Positions 22,301-34,606 of a DNA stretch of 64,000 nucleotides are shown here, one piece after another. The first letter of the stretch is position 1; each line of letters starts with the position of its first letter. A program made the position numbers and the translations under genes. This DNA is from Oxytricha trifallax. Its lineage: Eukaryota; Ciliophora; Spirotrichea; Sporadotrichida; Oxytrichidae. The stretch is taken from assembly GCA_000711775.1 (NCBI GenBank), contig ARYC01017185.1, positions 23,421 to 87,420 of the forward strand, written 5' to 3'. The notes under the pieces are model-generated. The model was not told where the DNA came from, did not search any database, and worked only from the letters and a program-made list of their open reading frames with translations.

Positions 22301-25018
22301 GTTGAATTGTTTTTGAAGTTAAATCTGAGATGAGAGCGATATTTTGATACAATTATTTATATGAAATAGTGAAAAAGGGTAATTTTATTTTATAAATATT
22401 AAAATTTGATGAACTCCAATCAAACCCAAAATTTTGTAATAAATTAATATTTTGTGAAAATCTATATATAAATCTATCTTTTTATAAAATTCTTACGATA
22501 ATTATTGTTTGAATAAATATAAAAATATTATTTTAAAGTTTTAAATAGCATAGAGCATGTAAAGCGAATAAATTGTTTTAAGAGGTGTAAATAAACTAAA
22601 TTTTAATGATAAATTTGATTTTAGTAATTTTTTTAAAATGAATTATTTCATCCCTGTGAATGAATCGATTCTTAGTCGTAAATTTTAATAAAAATAGAAT
22701 TGTTAAGTTATCCAAGCAAAATGACTCTTAAAAAGCTTGCAAAAATATCATAAGTTTACATGAAATTCTCAATTGATGTTACAAAATCATAAGATTAATT
22801 TTCTTGTTTCTTTGTCATCTCAGACTTTATCAAATCTAGTTATTTTACATAAATTAATAATAATAAAAATTAATAAATATTTCTATACATTATTCAAATC
22901 AGCACAAACTTTAATTAAATTTATAATTTAAAAAACAGCTATAAATAATATATGAACCAGTGAAGAGTAATCTAATTAATAGGGATTGTAGAAAAATTGT
23001 GTGGAGACTAAATCGTGGATTCACAAGAAAATTATTCAAAAAGCAATTTCAAAACTTAAATCTAGATCCTCCAAATATTTCCATATTTTATTAAGAGTTG
23101 TTCGAAAATAAAAGAGTGATAAGATTAAACAAATAATTATTATTATATTTATGAAATATTTAACTTTAATGAAATACTGAAAAGCATTTTTGCTAATAGA
23201 TCTATTAATTTCAATCAATTTCATTACAACTTCTTTCATATCAAATCTATCTTTGAATAAGTTTTTGTAAACTTTAATTTAATCATCGAAAAACAGATCT
23301 AATATTTATTTTTTGTATTTAACTCATTTTAAACATATATAAATCAATGTAATGAATTTCATTTTTTCAATAAAATTGATCTTATAGTTCTGTAATGATC
23401 CTGAAATCTTTGAACAAAGTCTCATAGTTACAGTTATTTTAGGTAGATTTTTTCAAAGCTAATTCAAAGAAAGATTCAGCATTTTCACTAAGAGATTGAT
23501 ACAACTCTACTTATCTAGCAATAAACTATTCTTTTAGTTGTTCTACTAAGTAGTTAAAGTTCTTCTTTTCGTCATACACATTTATAACATATCTAAAAAA
23601 TAATGTACTAATAATTTATTGAACTAATATGTTGTCAATCGATATAAATAAAAAAATCTAATTAAATGTAAATTAGTCTTATTTAAATTTTAGGAAATTT
23701 TTTATTTTTATTCTAAATTCAAGTATCCAGGCGAGGTTGCCTTAGTAAAGATAGATTTGTAAGAGAACTCATCATGGGAATCACTCAATATACAATTCTG
23801 ATAAAAAGATTGAATGTAAGATTTTAAATCAATAGTTTTCACGAGAGTTTGAATTGTCAAACAGGGGTCTTCAATAAAGCAAAACAAAGGAAGATCATGA
23901 ATGTTCTGAGGTACAGTATTGATTTATTGGTCAATCAGTTCTGGGAGAGGTTGTGAGTCCTCACTCAACTCATCTATATAACAATTAACATTTTCATTAT
24001 AATTTTGGATTGGTATTCTAAGATTAAGTAACAATTAAAATTATAAGCATCACTGATCTTGAAATCTTCTTGAGATTACTGCTGAACTTTTTCTTCTTCA
24101 ATAAATCTTGAATCAGGAATTTAGTCACAATCACCAATAAGATTTTGAGCTGAAACAGTTTAATTTATTTCACGAACTTGAGTAGTAGATTCTACAGTAG
24201 GATTGATTGAGAAAGGTTTAGGTTGATGTCATAAAATTCAAACATTTTTAATTTATTTGATATTTTTTTAATTTTAATTTAATTATTCAAGTGTATTTAT
24301 TAAAATTTTTTAAAACTATTTACATTATACTTTTGAAGTTAAGATAATAAACCTTTATGGAATCGACATAAATGGAATATTAAAAAATAATAAGTGCTTA
24401 TTATTTTCAAACAAATATGTTATTAAATGGTTCATAAAATTATTTTATGCATTAAAATCTTTAATATATTTTGATAAATAAATTATGCTTAGAGTTTATA
24501 AATTAACTAAATTAAAAAATCATATCTAACAATTTTTTTAATTTTTTAATTAAAACCAAATTTAAAGATAAATTTTATATTGAAATTCTTAAATAAGAGA
24601 TGAATATTAATATTTCCACTAATTTAAAAACTTAATCTTACAAAACCTTATTAAGGATAATAAAGTATGACACAATACTAACTAATTGCATCTTCACTAA
24701 ATAGTTTATTAATGAATTTTAATGTGCAAGTCCTGAGTGGATATGATTAACTTCTTGAACAAAAACATCAAACTCTTAAAGTATTACTTTTTATGAATCT
24801 TTCAAAGATTATCTATCGCTCTACAAGAATTCACAAAAATCTCAATTCTAACATTTGTTGAAGTTAACTGAGATTGATCTTTCCTTCTTAAAAATCATTA
24901 AATTAGTGTCAGAGTCAAAGCTCTTAGCAGGTATAGTGGAATCTTGGGATTTAGATCTCAAAGTTTGAAAGATGAAATCTCTTCTCAAAGGTTGAAGGAT
25001 AGTTGAGTATTATTACAT
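19392..25018 (-). CDS. Long coiled-coil protein, many MDSs; one IES holds a nested foldback
   Basis: ATG at 25018 (MQQYSTILQPLRRDFIFQ), stop TGA 19392-19394 (CEDLVPEK). Minus-strand coding blocks: 25018-24660, 24230-24030, 23980-23700, 23585-23390, 23280-23150, 23110-22960, 22850-22670, 22345-22265, 20160-20105, 19930-19674 and 19555-19392. Two junctions are exact: pointer TTAATTGTTA (10 bp, IES 23989-24038) and pointer ATTGGA (IES 19560-19679, joining IEKLIG to ADQTNLLRLLHLEL). The sequence is rich in amphipathic helices without membrane segments. A TGA at 24842-24844 lies in one otherwise continuous frame. That 25018 and 19392 belong to one gene is inferred from shared strand, style and absence of another start. 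No family recognised. Confidence 0.6.
19560..19679 (-). other. IES, pointer ATTGGA (6 bp)
   Basis: Repeats at 19674-19679 and 19554-19559; removal of 120 bp joins two coiled-coil segments in frame. Confidence 0.75.
20181..21617. repeat. 1.4-kb foldback (palindromic) element with GC-rich ends, invaded by a MITE
   Basis: The outer end ATATCTGTTCCGCC (20181) is matched by GGCGGAACAGATAT ending at 21617. The arms continue through C-rich/G-rich tracts, CCTAAAATACCC / GGGGTATTTTAGG, and CTCTAGGTACAAAATTTG on the right against CTAGAGGGTC on the left. They run on to a loop near 21130-21170 (TTATCAAAAATTATGATAAATG). Without the 514-bp insertion in the left arm the element is about 920 bp, nearly all stem. 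There is no ORF of note. It sits in a non-coding interval of the long coiled-coil gene, so it behaves as part of an IES. Confidence 0.85.
20257..20770. mobile_element. MITE family 'GGGGAAGTTTCCTGC', copy 1 (514 bp, 7-bp TSD)
   Basis: The left end is a G run followed by GAAGTTTCCTGCACT; the right end is AGTGCAGGAAACTTC followed by a C run. Each end carries a second, subterminal copy of the motif (AGGGAAGTTTCCTGCACT near 20304 and its complement near 20730). AAATTTT is duplicated at 20250-20256 and 20771-20777. The opposite arm of the host palindrome (about 21530-21540) shows the uninterrupted CAAATTTTGTACC, so the insertion and its target duplication are demonstrated within the same window. 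No coding capacity. Confidence 0.9.
21618..22250. other. AT-rich stretch without recognised features
   Basis: Non-coding DNA of the long coiled-coil gene locus, presumably IES. Frames here are chance products of having a single stop codon in AT-rich DNA. Confidence 0.6.
23989..24038 (-). other. IES, pointer TTAATTGTTA (10 bp)
   Basis: Repeats at 24029-24038 and 23979-23988; removal of 50 bp joins SDAYNFNC to YIDELSEDSQPL. Confidence 0.9.
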
Positions 25019-26394
25019 GTAAATACTTAAGTTGAAGTTAGTGAATTAAAGATTTAGTTTAATTTTATTAATAATAAAGAATTCAAATTTTTCATAAAAT
25101 GTTACTTATCAATTAAAAATATTTCCTTAAAAAAGCTGTTAAAAGTTTTTTCTAATAATTATTTGAAGAGTGATGACATTTAAAATAAACAATACTTAAT
25201 AAAATATTCTCGATTTTATTCAAATTTAAAGTCCTTTTTTTGATGTTGTTTTAAATTTAAATATTTACTCAAATTTTATATTGATTTTTTTATATATTTA
25301 CATCAATTTAAATTATTTATCATCAAATTTTTTTTATAACAAATTATACAAAATTTAAAGAGTATTTCATATAATAAATATTTTTAATTGCAAAAATTTT
25401 ACTTATAAATCAGAATTAGTTGAATTAATTTTATGCATTGTATAGAATAAATTATTTATAAATATAGCTTTTTCAGATAAATGTCTAAAATAAAAAATAC
25501 TAAAGAACTAAACCCAAATCTGAATGCTTGAAAATGTTATTGTGTGAATGCTAACATTTACATCATATGAATTTAGCTTGTAAATACTGATGTAAAATAT
25601 TGAACCAAGGATCTTCATTCATTTATATAAAAAAAATATGGGGAAAAGATACGAATTGGGCCATAATAACTGTTTTTAGTATTTATAATATAAAAAAATC
25701 AAAGGTATATCAAATCAAACAATTTTTAGGTATTATTCTTATAGTAAAATTTTGCTCAGAAAAAAAACTAAATTTAGGTTTATTTCCATGCTAGTAATAT
25801 AGTTAAATATCTCCTAAGTTTTAATAAGAGATTGTTAATCAATTGTAAAAATTTAAGAAAAATTAAAAAAACAAAAAAATTAACGTAAAATTAATGGAAT
25901 ATGTTTTAAATCTTCATAAAAAAGGACTATTGAAATAGAAATCTAAATCCATAACCAATTAATGTGGCTTTAATTTTATATTTAATTATTTTCATTGAAT
26001 ATATATTCACAAATTTTAATTTTTGGCCCTTTAATACTTTATATTAAAAATATATAGTATAATCAATAATTTAATTATAATAATTTAATGATTGCCACAA
26101 TAAACTAAATTCATGTTTAAAAATTTAATTCAACAATTTTTTAAATATTTGTTTATGTAAAAAATATTTTTATTCTAAAAATAAAGAATTTTTAAATCTA
26201 TTCAAACAAAAATTATACAAAAATTTTGCAAATAAATTGTCATTTATTATTAAAATATTTTAAATATTAATAAAAAAAGAAAATATATATTTAGAGTTAA
26301 ATGTCCTAATATCAATGATAAAGAAGAGTAGTGAACCAATTTTTATATTAATATTTCAATTATATTAAAAAATTTTATAAGGAAATTTATTTGC
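25019..26394. other. AT-rich intergenic DNA, nothing recognised
   Basis: Upstream of the long coiled-coil gene; homopolymer-rich, no repeats, RNA genes or convincing coding blocks seen. Confidence 0.6.
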
Positions 26395-26890
26395 TGAGAA
26401 ATTATATTTATTTATTAAAAAATAGATGAAAGAGTTGACTGCTTTTAAGAAATTTCAATTTCTGCTTCAAACATAATTTTTTCTTCTTGAAAAACAATAC
26501 AATTTGTAAATTTAATTGATAAATTACATGATCTCTTTTGCTTTGTTACTTTTATAATTTTCAAATAGAAAATTCTTTGATTTAATTCTAGAAGCCACTA
26601 AATTCTAAAAGAAATTACTTTTTTATTTTTCAATGTTTATTTACTATTTTTTTCATTGAAATAAATTTATAAAGTTAATTAATATAAATAATTGTAATTT
26701 TACTGCGTAATTTTAACTATCTATTTAATAGCACTATAATTAAATATATCTTACTTTTAATTTGAATAAATTTTCTAATTAAATTTACATTTTTATATTT
26801 ATAATTTTTCCTCATTGATATGCTAATTGCTAGACTTAACACCAAAATACACCTGCAAAGCCAACCTTTGCTTGTTAAATTATATTTTAT
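26395..26890 (-). other. Candidate isolated coding segments
   Basis: Minus-strand frames at about 26540-26400 (IVFQEEKIMFEAEIEISQKQ) and 26880-26815 (QAKVGFAGVFW) have protein-like composition in otherwise featureless AT-rich DNA. They may be stray MDSs of a neighbour or of a scrambled gene. Too short to assign. Confidence 0.3.
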
Positions 26891-27309
26891 TTAATATTTT
26901 AATAGGGGAGGGGATCTAGTTGATATATATAAGGTAAAGAATTATATTTGAATAATTTTTTAATATCATTATTGTAATTTTTGTTATTATATAATTATGA
27001 AGTAAATAATTTTTTATATTTTCTAAGATGAAAGAAATCAGAAAATTATTTAAATAAAAATAAAAATCTAAATAATTAATAATTTATCACTATATAATTA
27101 TTTAAACAAGAAAAAGATTTAAAATACTGGGATATTAATTACTAAGAAATTAAAATATCTTGAAAAAATAGAATTATAGGAATACATTAGAAAAGGGGAA
27201 ATAAAAAAAATGCTTTGCAGTTAAAGTTTACCAGTTTAAAATATCTTGGATTCATTAGTTTAGGAATCCAAAATTAGCTGGAATTTTTAAATGAAAATAT
27301 TACTTTATC

Positions 27310-28918
27310 TCAATCCATGTGTTTGATCATTCGATTTTGATTGAAAGTCTGCTCAATGTTTTTTATTATTTAGTGATTTACGATCTACTCTCACATTAAA
27401 GTCAAATTATCTTTCTCTGGGCTGACATAAAATAGGACCGCCAATCATGAGACCAGTTTATTTTTGAATTCTCAATCTAAATGAGGCTAATATCTTTTAA
27501 ATTTGCCAAAATATTAATTCCCATATTATAATTAATTATAATTTTATTTTTTAATTAACTTCTTAATTTCAAATGTAATCCTCTAAAATATAAATTTTAA
27601 TCTGCTTTTAAATCATAAGAAATAGAAACGTTTTTAATTCTATTACAAAATTATTAAATTTTATGACTTTCTAATAATCATTATGAGAAAGAAAAAACTA
27701 TAGTCGGTTCAATTTTTTTCTTATTTATAGTGTGATATTTTTAGCATTAATTTTTTTAGATTAGGATTATGTGCTTTAATTATGTTTATAATTTATTCTT
27801 TTACAATGTTTAAAAATTTGATCACAAATTCCAAAGATGATTCAATTAATGATGCAAAGCACTGTATGGAGTTAACTTATATATACTAAATTAAAAAAAA
27901 TTAATTCATTTATAAATTATTATTTTTATATTTTTAATAAACTGAGTCATTAATACAAGTTTTGTGCACCAACTCAATAAAAACAGACGGAATTGTTTAA
28001 TCAGTGAGAACTTCTCTTTTCTTCTTTTAGAGCAAATTATCTAAAAGTAATGAGTGAGATATTAAAGTCTAAGCAGTATCATTCACAATTGATTCTTCTA
28101 ATATCTACTTTGCATTCATAGCTAATTTCAACAAGTCTGATAAAAAGCCTTCTATTTGTAATTTTATAAAATTATGAATATGCTTTTATAATTATTAAAT
28201 TCATTAACAATAATTAAAAAATTTCAAAAATTATAAAACAGATTTAGACTTATAAATAGGTGTCTATGTTTAGATTTTTTCATTATTAAGAATTTTTTCT
28301 ATAATTCTTGTATATACTTATTAAAATCAAACATCTACTCAAGGAAAATTATAATTATTGTTCTAAATACTCAAAAATGTTTTGTAACCTCCAGGAGTAT
28401 TTTTTTCAGTTATTCTGTAACTTTTTTAAATATATCTACATAATATTACAAATTTTTCATATAATCTAATTTCATACTTAAATTTGATATTTTCATTAAG
28501 TCTCAAGAATAATATATAGTATATAAAAAACAATTGATAAAATTTTTCTATATTATTCTTATTAAATTATTTATTTATGAAGTCTTTTTATAAAACATTT
28601 AAGAAATTATCATATTTGGATTTTATTAAATTATTTATGATATGATGTATAGATGTAAATTTATAAAATATATTAATTGAGTGGAATTTCATTATAATTT
28701 ATTAAAAAAATTAATTAATTAAGATTTTATTTTAGAGAGGATCTCATCATCACATGGCAATTACTATTATGAAATCTGCTCTGAACCACCGAAATCTTAA
28801 GTTTTTTCATATTATGAATTTAGATTTACAGTATAGTCAACATTCTATTGCAATGTAAAATGCTGAATACTACCGTCTGAATGTTGGTTTTAGCCCTCAT
28901 TACCGCCTCCCACAACAT
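27310..28918 (-). CDS. Unrecognised protein, several MDSs
   Basis: The likely start ATG at 28918 (MLWEAVMRAKTNIQTVVFSI) leads a basic, helical segment to about 28735. Further minus-strand blocks: about 28385-28240 (NIFEYLEQQLQF or the overlapping frame), 28165-27945 (EGFLSDLLKLAMNAKQILEE then FIELVHKTCIND) and 27510-27310 (NSKINWSHDWRSYFMSAQRK, then IEQTFNQNRMIKHMD and TGA 27310-27312). Between the last two blocks, AGAT repeats in matching phase bracket a stop-containing stretch of under 40 bp, a candidate mini-IES. Intervening DNA is extremely AT-rich. No domain recognised; continuity of the blocks is inferred. Confidence 0.55.
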
Positions 28919-29629
28919 GATTCTATCTATTCTATATCTTAATATATTTTATTAAAAATACATTAAGAAATTCTTTAAATCAATAGATTATATTTCAATT
29001 ACTATTATTATTAAAGACATTATATAATTAATACTATAATAAATTGAGGGTTTAAATTCACATATATTGGAAATCAAAACTTAAAAAATTAATTAAATTT
29101 ATTTTTCCTGACTTAAATAATATAGTATGTATTTAGATATTTTAAAATAACTAACAATCATAATTTAAATATAAATCTTATTTATTTTTGGTTTTGAATG
29201 TAAATTTGATATTTTGAATTATTTATCTCTAGTCGAGATGAATTTTCCCAGTATTTAAAGCCTAAATTATATGATTAAGTTTAAATATTTAACATTAAAT
29301 TTGAGAAAATATTTAAATATTACCAATTAATATATAAAAAAGTATTCCTAGTCTCTGAATATATTTTTTGTATAGATTAAATATAAAATGATTCTCAATA
29401 AAAAAAATATTTTTCTATGATGTTCATCTTTTTACTATAAAATTGTTGTAGAAAAAAATTATTATCGTATTTATAAATGAATTTAAATCATCGTATATCT
29501 TATTTTTGGATTAAAGCATTTTAATTCGAATTTAGCATTTTTAATTTTTTATTTATAATTTTTTTAAAAAATTTATATAACAAAAAATATTTTTAAACTA
29601 AAACTTATTATGAGAAATCAGGTTTTGAT

Positions 29630-31099
29630 TAGACTAGATGTTGCTATAATTTTTCTAGAAACCTTAACTTCTCTAATTAAGAGATTCAGAAGATGATTGC
29701 TGCCTCTGTATATCTAAGATTTTAAAGGAATAATTATTATTTGAAAATTTAAATATTTTATTTTAATAATATTTTTTTGTCATTATTTTTATAAATTTAA
29801 ATTAGATATTAATAATAAATTAAACCTTTAATGATTTCTGTGAACTTATCAATGTAAGAATGCATACATTAAAACACCAAAAAATTATTAATAAAAAAAT
29901 ATAATAAAGAAATAGTACATATTAGATTAAAATGTTATTGAACATTTAATAATTGTAATAAGGTTTAGATTAAATAAATAATTAAAATATATATGTTATT
30001 ATCAATTTTATATTTAATAGTAAATCCTTTAATTAAAAATAATTTTGTCAACTTTTAATAAATTAAGTAAGTATCTTTTTTGGATTAAAATGTTTTAAAA
30101 AATTATCAAAAAAGGGATTATTTTTATTAAAATATAATATAAAATTACCATAAATAATATTATATTCATATTAATTTATCATATTTAGACAATATCTAAA
30201 TTAATTATGATAAATTTTAGAAATTATTGGCTCTTAATATATGTGTTTTTATTCTTTTAGGTTAGCAACAGCATTTTACTAATCAATCATACTCTATTCT
30301 TGCACGAATGATTTGCTCTTCAAAGCACTGACATGTTGTAGTTTGGTTGAAATTTTATAGGTTTAAATATTTCATTAAAAAGGCATGATTTAAATTAAAA
30401 ATAATTATTTGTTACCTTAAAATTTTGTCCAAATGCTTTTTGATCTCCTCACATACTTCCGTAATTTCGACTTGAGAGTTTTAATTTTAAATTTAAATGA
30501 ATATTCTATTCTAATAAAATAAATTAAGCTTCAATTAATTAATTGAGGGTCTTTTTAGTCACTCTCTTGATTGCTCGGCATGTTTAAGCCAAAATTCACT
30601 GCATTTTTGGTATTTGTCTAGGGTAGCAAACTTGGAATAGGGTTGAGGGGGACTGCGCGCTAGTTCATGTATCTGTTTTGGAGATTTATAGTGAAATCAT
30701 GTCTGTCTATATCTCTTTACTCCCAGGCTGAGCCTAAAAAATGAGTAAGCTTGTAATCTGAATGAGCATCATTATTTAATAAGATATTAAATTATGATTA
30801 TAAGAAAGTTTCAAAATTAAAATATAATTATATTTATCAAAATTTTATTTTGAATTGAAATATTAACAATATGTTTGTTTTTAATTATAATCTAATAAAG
30901 AATCAATAATTCTGAGTATAAGTATTGAAATAATTTTTATTAAATATTTTTTAATCATTTAGCTTTTGATAAGAAGAATCTCTTGAAGATTAGGCAACTT
31001 CATTTTATCTAGGTTGGTTTCAGTTCATGTTAAGTCCTTCAGCCATATATCTTTGATCTTACAATCTGACTTGAGAGTATTAGTAACGATCGTCTCCAT
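29630..31099 (-). CDS. Unrecognised Q/N-rich protein, several MDSs, 3' end not found
   Basis: ATG at 31099 (METIVTNTLKSDCKIKDIWL). The frame continues through an in-frame TGA (31025-31027) into TETNLDKMKLPNLQEILLIK. The next block, 30775-30545, contains HFLGSAWEQRDIDRHDFTIN and VPLNPIPSLLPQTNTKNAVN. Pointer CTCAA (5 bp) then joins KDPQ to VEITEVCEEIKKHLDKIL. An intron (donor GTAACA, acceptor near 30330) leads to SALKSKSFVQEQSMIDQQNA. A further block at 29720-29635 (RQQSSSESLNQRSQ) may be the C-terminal part. No domain recognised. The in-frame TGA is flanked by AAC repeats only 6 nt apart, so it is either a minimal IES or a genuine defect. Confidence 0.55.
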
Positions 31100-31194
31100 A
31101 ATGTCTGTTGCTTGAATGAGAAATTTAATTAATGGCTTTTAAATTAGACAATTCTTAAAAATTTAAATAGCCTGTTAAGAAATAAATGTTTTAC

Positions 31195-31585
31195 TGAAAA
31201 TATCCCTATCCACCCTCTTCATTCCCCTCCCAAACTCTTTTCCATATCTCTCCATATCCTTCCCCAAAAAAAACATTTAGATATTCTAAAAATAAAAAAT
31301 TGATCCCACTTGTATAAAGAAATATAAAGAATGAAGATGATTGAGTGATTTAAATTATGGAAATATTATTTTCTTAAATTATATTCATATATTTCTCCAA
31401 AAAAGAATAAATAAAATGAGTTAGACCAGTGTGATAAAATTATTATTAGTAATAATCATGATAATATATAACCGAAATATTCAATTAAGAAATTTGGAGC
31501 AATATACTATTAAAATTTCATATTAATTAGGATATTTTAGGCGGTGGGAGCATGGAGGATTGGAGGGGTATCAATGATAAAATAA
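31195..31585. repeat. Degenerate relative of the 20.2-kb foldback ends
   Basis: The right side GGATATTTTAGGCGGTGGGA, with nearby GGAGGGGTATC, resembles the palindrome arm around 21550-21600 (GGGGTATTTTAGGAGGTGGG). The left side carries the C-rich counterpart (ATCCCTATCCACCCTCTTC, CCCCTCCC). Similarity is loose and the element appears old. Confidence 0.4.
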
Positions 31586-32116
31586 ATATTTATAGATTTA
31601 TTAATCAAATTTTATTAAAAAAGAGAAAAAAAATATAAAATGAGAGCCATATCTATCTTTGTCAAGTCCTATTTTCTCATAATACTATTTCCAATAATTT
31701 TATCTTTCCATAGTATATCTTAGATCTTCCACTCCGATCTTATCCAAATATATATATAATTATTAATTTATTAATTAAATAGATATTTAGTTTTATTGTC
31801 CAATTAAATGATTTTAGGGGATTTCACTTCCAAAGTTATAATTTATATTAATTGACTTAAAAAATTATATAAGAAACAAATAGTTTATGACTCATATTTT
31901 CATGATTTTTATTAAACAATTATTTAAATTTAATTTTAAGGTTTTATAATTATTCATTCTGTGATTAAATATTTTATATAGTATAGTCAAATGAATTTGA
32001 CTTCATAAACAATTTTCGATAATATTCTTAAAAATTAGAAGTGATGAATACTTTAAAATAATCAATAAATTTAAAAATTAATTGTTCAAAATATCGATAT
32101 TCTTTCATAAAAAAAA
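31586..32116. other. AT-rich intergenic DNA, nothing recognised
   Basis: Lies between the degenerate foldback relic and the 3' end of the gene carrying the deleted TBE; no coding block or repeat seen. Confidence 0.5.
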
Positions 32117-34606
32117 TCATTCATTTCTACAAACGAAGTAAGAGGGGAAACATTTTTCGTTGTTAAGGAAATCTGAATCATCCCAGATTTTAATTTATGC
32201 TTAAGTTTGTTTATTCATGATTTGATGGAAATATCGATTAATAATAACACTTTAACATTTAAAAAGATATTTATAAGAGTAAGCAATATTAAGTTTAAAA
32301 TTTTTAAGCGTAAAAAACTTAATTTATATTTCTAATTAAATAAGAGAACATGTATAGTAATCAATGAAAAACTATTCATTTTAAATTAAAAAATTAATTG
32401 GAAAATAAAATTCCAAATATTCTTATTTAATATTTCATTTTTTTTTTTAAAATTCAAATTAATTTACAAATATTGATCATGTGAATGAGGTCTTTGATTT
32501 GAGTTGAATTTAAACTTAAATTATTTAAAAAATATTATTGATGGACTTATATTTTAAATTAAAATAAAAAAATTTAAAGAGTTGTTTATATACTATAAAA
32601 TTTGTATAATTTTAAAAGCAATTATTTTTGTGGAGATAATGAAAATTAAGGTAATTATAAATAGATTCAAGCTAAGAAATTTTTCCTCGTATATAATAAT
32701 TATTTTAATTTCCTCATTGATTAATATAATAAATGAACAATTAAATAGGAATTAATAAAGCAAATTAAGTTCAAGTATGAATATAATTAGTGGATTAAAT
32801 TTTTTATTCTAATGATTGAAGAAGTTTAATTTTTTCAAAATTTTGCTCTAGCATTTTTGTGAGTCGATAACATAATTAAGCTAATTATAAATAATTTCTA
32901 ATTTAATTATAAATAATACTATATTTTAGTAGCAACCAATTTGACATGACGTTAAAGTTCAAGATTAATAATTTACCTTCAAAATATTATTAAAACTGAT
33001 ATAGTTGGTTGATAAATTCTAGAATTCTATTACTTTATCTTGATAAAAATAGTTGTGGAAAATGTTACCGTTTCCACTGCTAATATAAATAATCTATGTT
33101 TTTCCGCCCAAACAATTTCATTACTCTGCTTTGTGTGGAAAAGTTTTCTTATTTTTATTATTTATGATGTTTTAATTTCACTTTTTAAACCCAAGGAACA
33201 TCTTCAATTTTTTTTCAAATTACTAAAAAGCCCATTCTACTCCAGTTAAGTTAATATAATCGAAACCCCCAAAACAATAAGTTAAATTTGTAATTATTTT
33301 ATTTAAAGGATATAGTTGGGGTTTTTATTGCGTAAAGAAAAGACTAGGGTTATTTTAAAAATAATAAAAAGAAATTAGCGTAGATTTTGGTATATTTATG
33401 GTATGAAAAACTACAATAAAAATGCCTAAGTAAATTTATGGTACTAGTATGAATATTGATTTAATCAGACCAGAATCTAGAAGCAAGTACTAAATGATTT
33501 ATAAAATATTTTCATTAAAAGGACGCCAAGAAATTGCATTAAATTTGATATGTTTATAAAGATTTGAAGCCTTAAAAGAATGCATAAGCCATTTTATTTG
33601 AAGTATCTATCATTAATTTAAACCAAGCTTAAAGAGAAGAAATTGTAATACTAGCTAATGTTAAAATGTTCTTGGTACCTCAGGATTTTTCCCTAACAGA
33701 GAAGAAGTTGAAGAAAAAATATCTGAACAACTTCTTTTATAGTATTATAGAGCAATTTGGAGAAAGGCATGTCTTACTTTGGTGCTAAGAATGAAAATCG
33801 AATCAGCTTGGCTTAAAAGCAAATTAATTAGAGGATGGATGTCTGCGAAGAAATTAGAATTTTTGTAGATATGATAATTGTAATAGCTACTCACTATCCT
33901 TGGTAATCATTAGAAGACATTGTTGAAATACAAAAGAAAGTAAGATTCATAGGACACAACAAACACAAGGGTTTTAATTTCTTATATTAGAGTTAACAAA
34001 AATTCTTTAAATACATTTTAAAATAGCAACAATACTAATTTTTCTCTACAAACATCTTTAAGACACCCAAATTTACCCTCGAATCAAATTGTTTAACATT
34101 TATTTAAGTGGTTTTGGGGTTTTAATATTAACTCGCTTTAAAAGTTCAACTTCATTTTCTTTTTTTATAGTGATAGTTTTTTATTAAATGAGATTTATAT
34201 TATAATATTATTTTAGAAAAAATTACAATTAAATTTATTTTATCAATTATGAGGTTTCAAAATTGAGTGTCGAATCGATTTCCAAATTTTCTCTCTTCAG
34301 TTCCCTGCATTCAAAATAATTAAATCTAATAAATTTATAAAATGATTCAAATTTCAAATAAAACAAAAAAGAATTATAATTTGAAATCAATTACGTAACT
34401 ATGAATTTATTTTATCATTTCTTATATTTAGGAATAAAATTAATTTTTATTATTAATTTTTAATTTTATTTTTTACGATACATTTTATTTTATATTCAAG
34501 GTTAGAGATTAGATTAGTATCTCGAAAAATCTTTGTGATCATATCTATGCCTGCCTTGATATTAAGAGTTATCTCTGTGATGCTAATATTAAGCTTGTCT
34601 AAGCAT
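32117..34606 (-). CDS. Unrecognised protein; an IES contains a deleted TBE
   Basis: ATG at 34606 gives a Q/H/R/Y-rich leader (MLRQAQYQHHRDNSQYQGRH). A second block at about 34305-34245 reads ECRELKRENLEIDSTLNFET. After the TBE remnant come 33250-33180 (GVEWAFQQFEKKLKMFLGF), 33150-33040 (VMKLFGRKNIDYLYQQWKRQ) and the C-terminal block ending IWDDSDFLNNEKCFPSYFVC...TGA (32117-32119). The last block's cysteines and aromatics are unlike the Q/N-rich style of neighbours. Pointers were not resolved. Continuity is inferred from strand, spacing and lack of other starts or stops. Confidence 0.55.
33261..34123 (+). mobile_element. Internally deleted TBE (about 863 bp)
   Basis: The left terminus CGAAACCCCCAAAAC and inner TATAGTTGGGGTTTTTATTG match the TBE TIR (TATAGTTGGGGTCTTATTGG in the full copy). 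The right terminus is GGTTTTGGGGTTTT. AAT precedes the left end (33258-33260) and follows the right end (34124-34126), the ANT-type duplication. Internally only the C-terminal part of the kinase-like ORF remains: DLKP, MSYFGAKNENRISLAQKQ and EEIRIFVDMIIV align with MSYFGTKQEKQSISLAVK and EIKKIVEMIIV of the full TBE. Transposase and the second ORF are gone. It lies in an IES of the minus-strand gene. Confidence 0.85.

Noticed and set aside
23036-23239. Continuous 67-codon minus frame with a membrane-like segment
   Set aside because: The hydrophobic middle looks like translated IES between two real coding blocks of the long coiled-coil gene.
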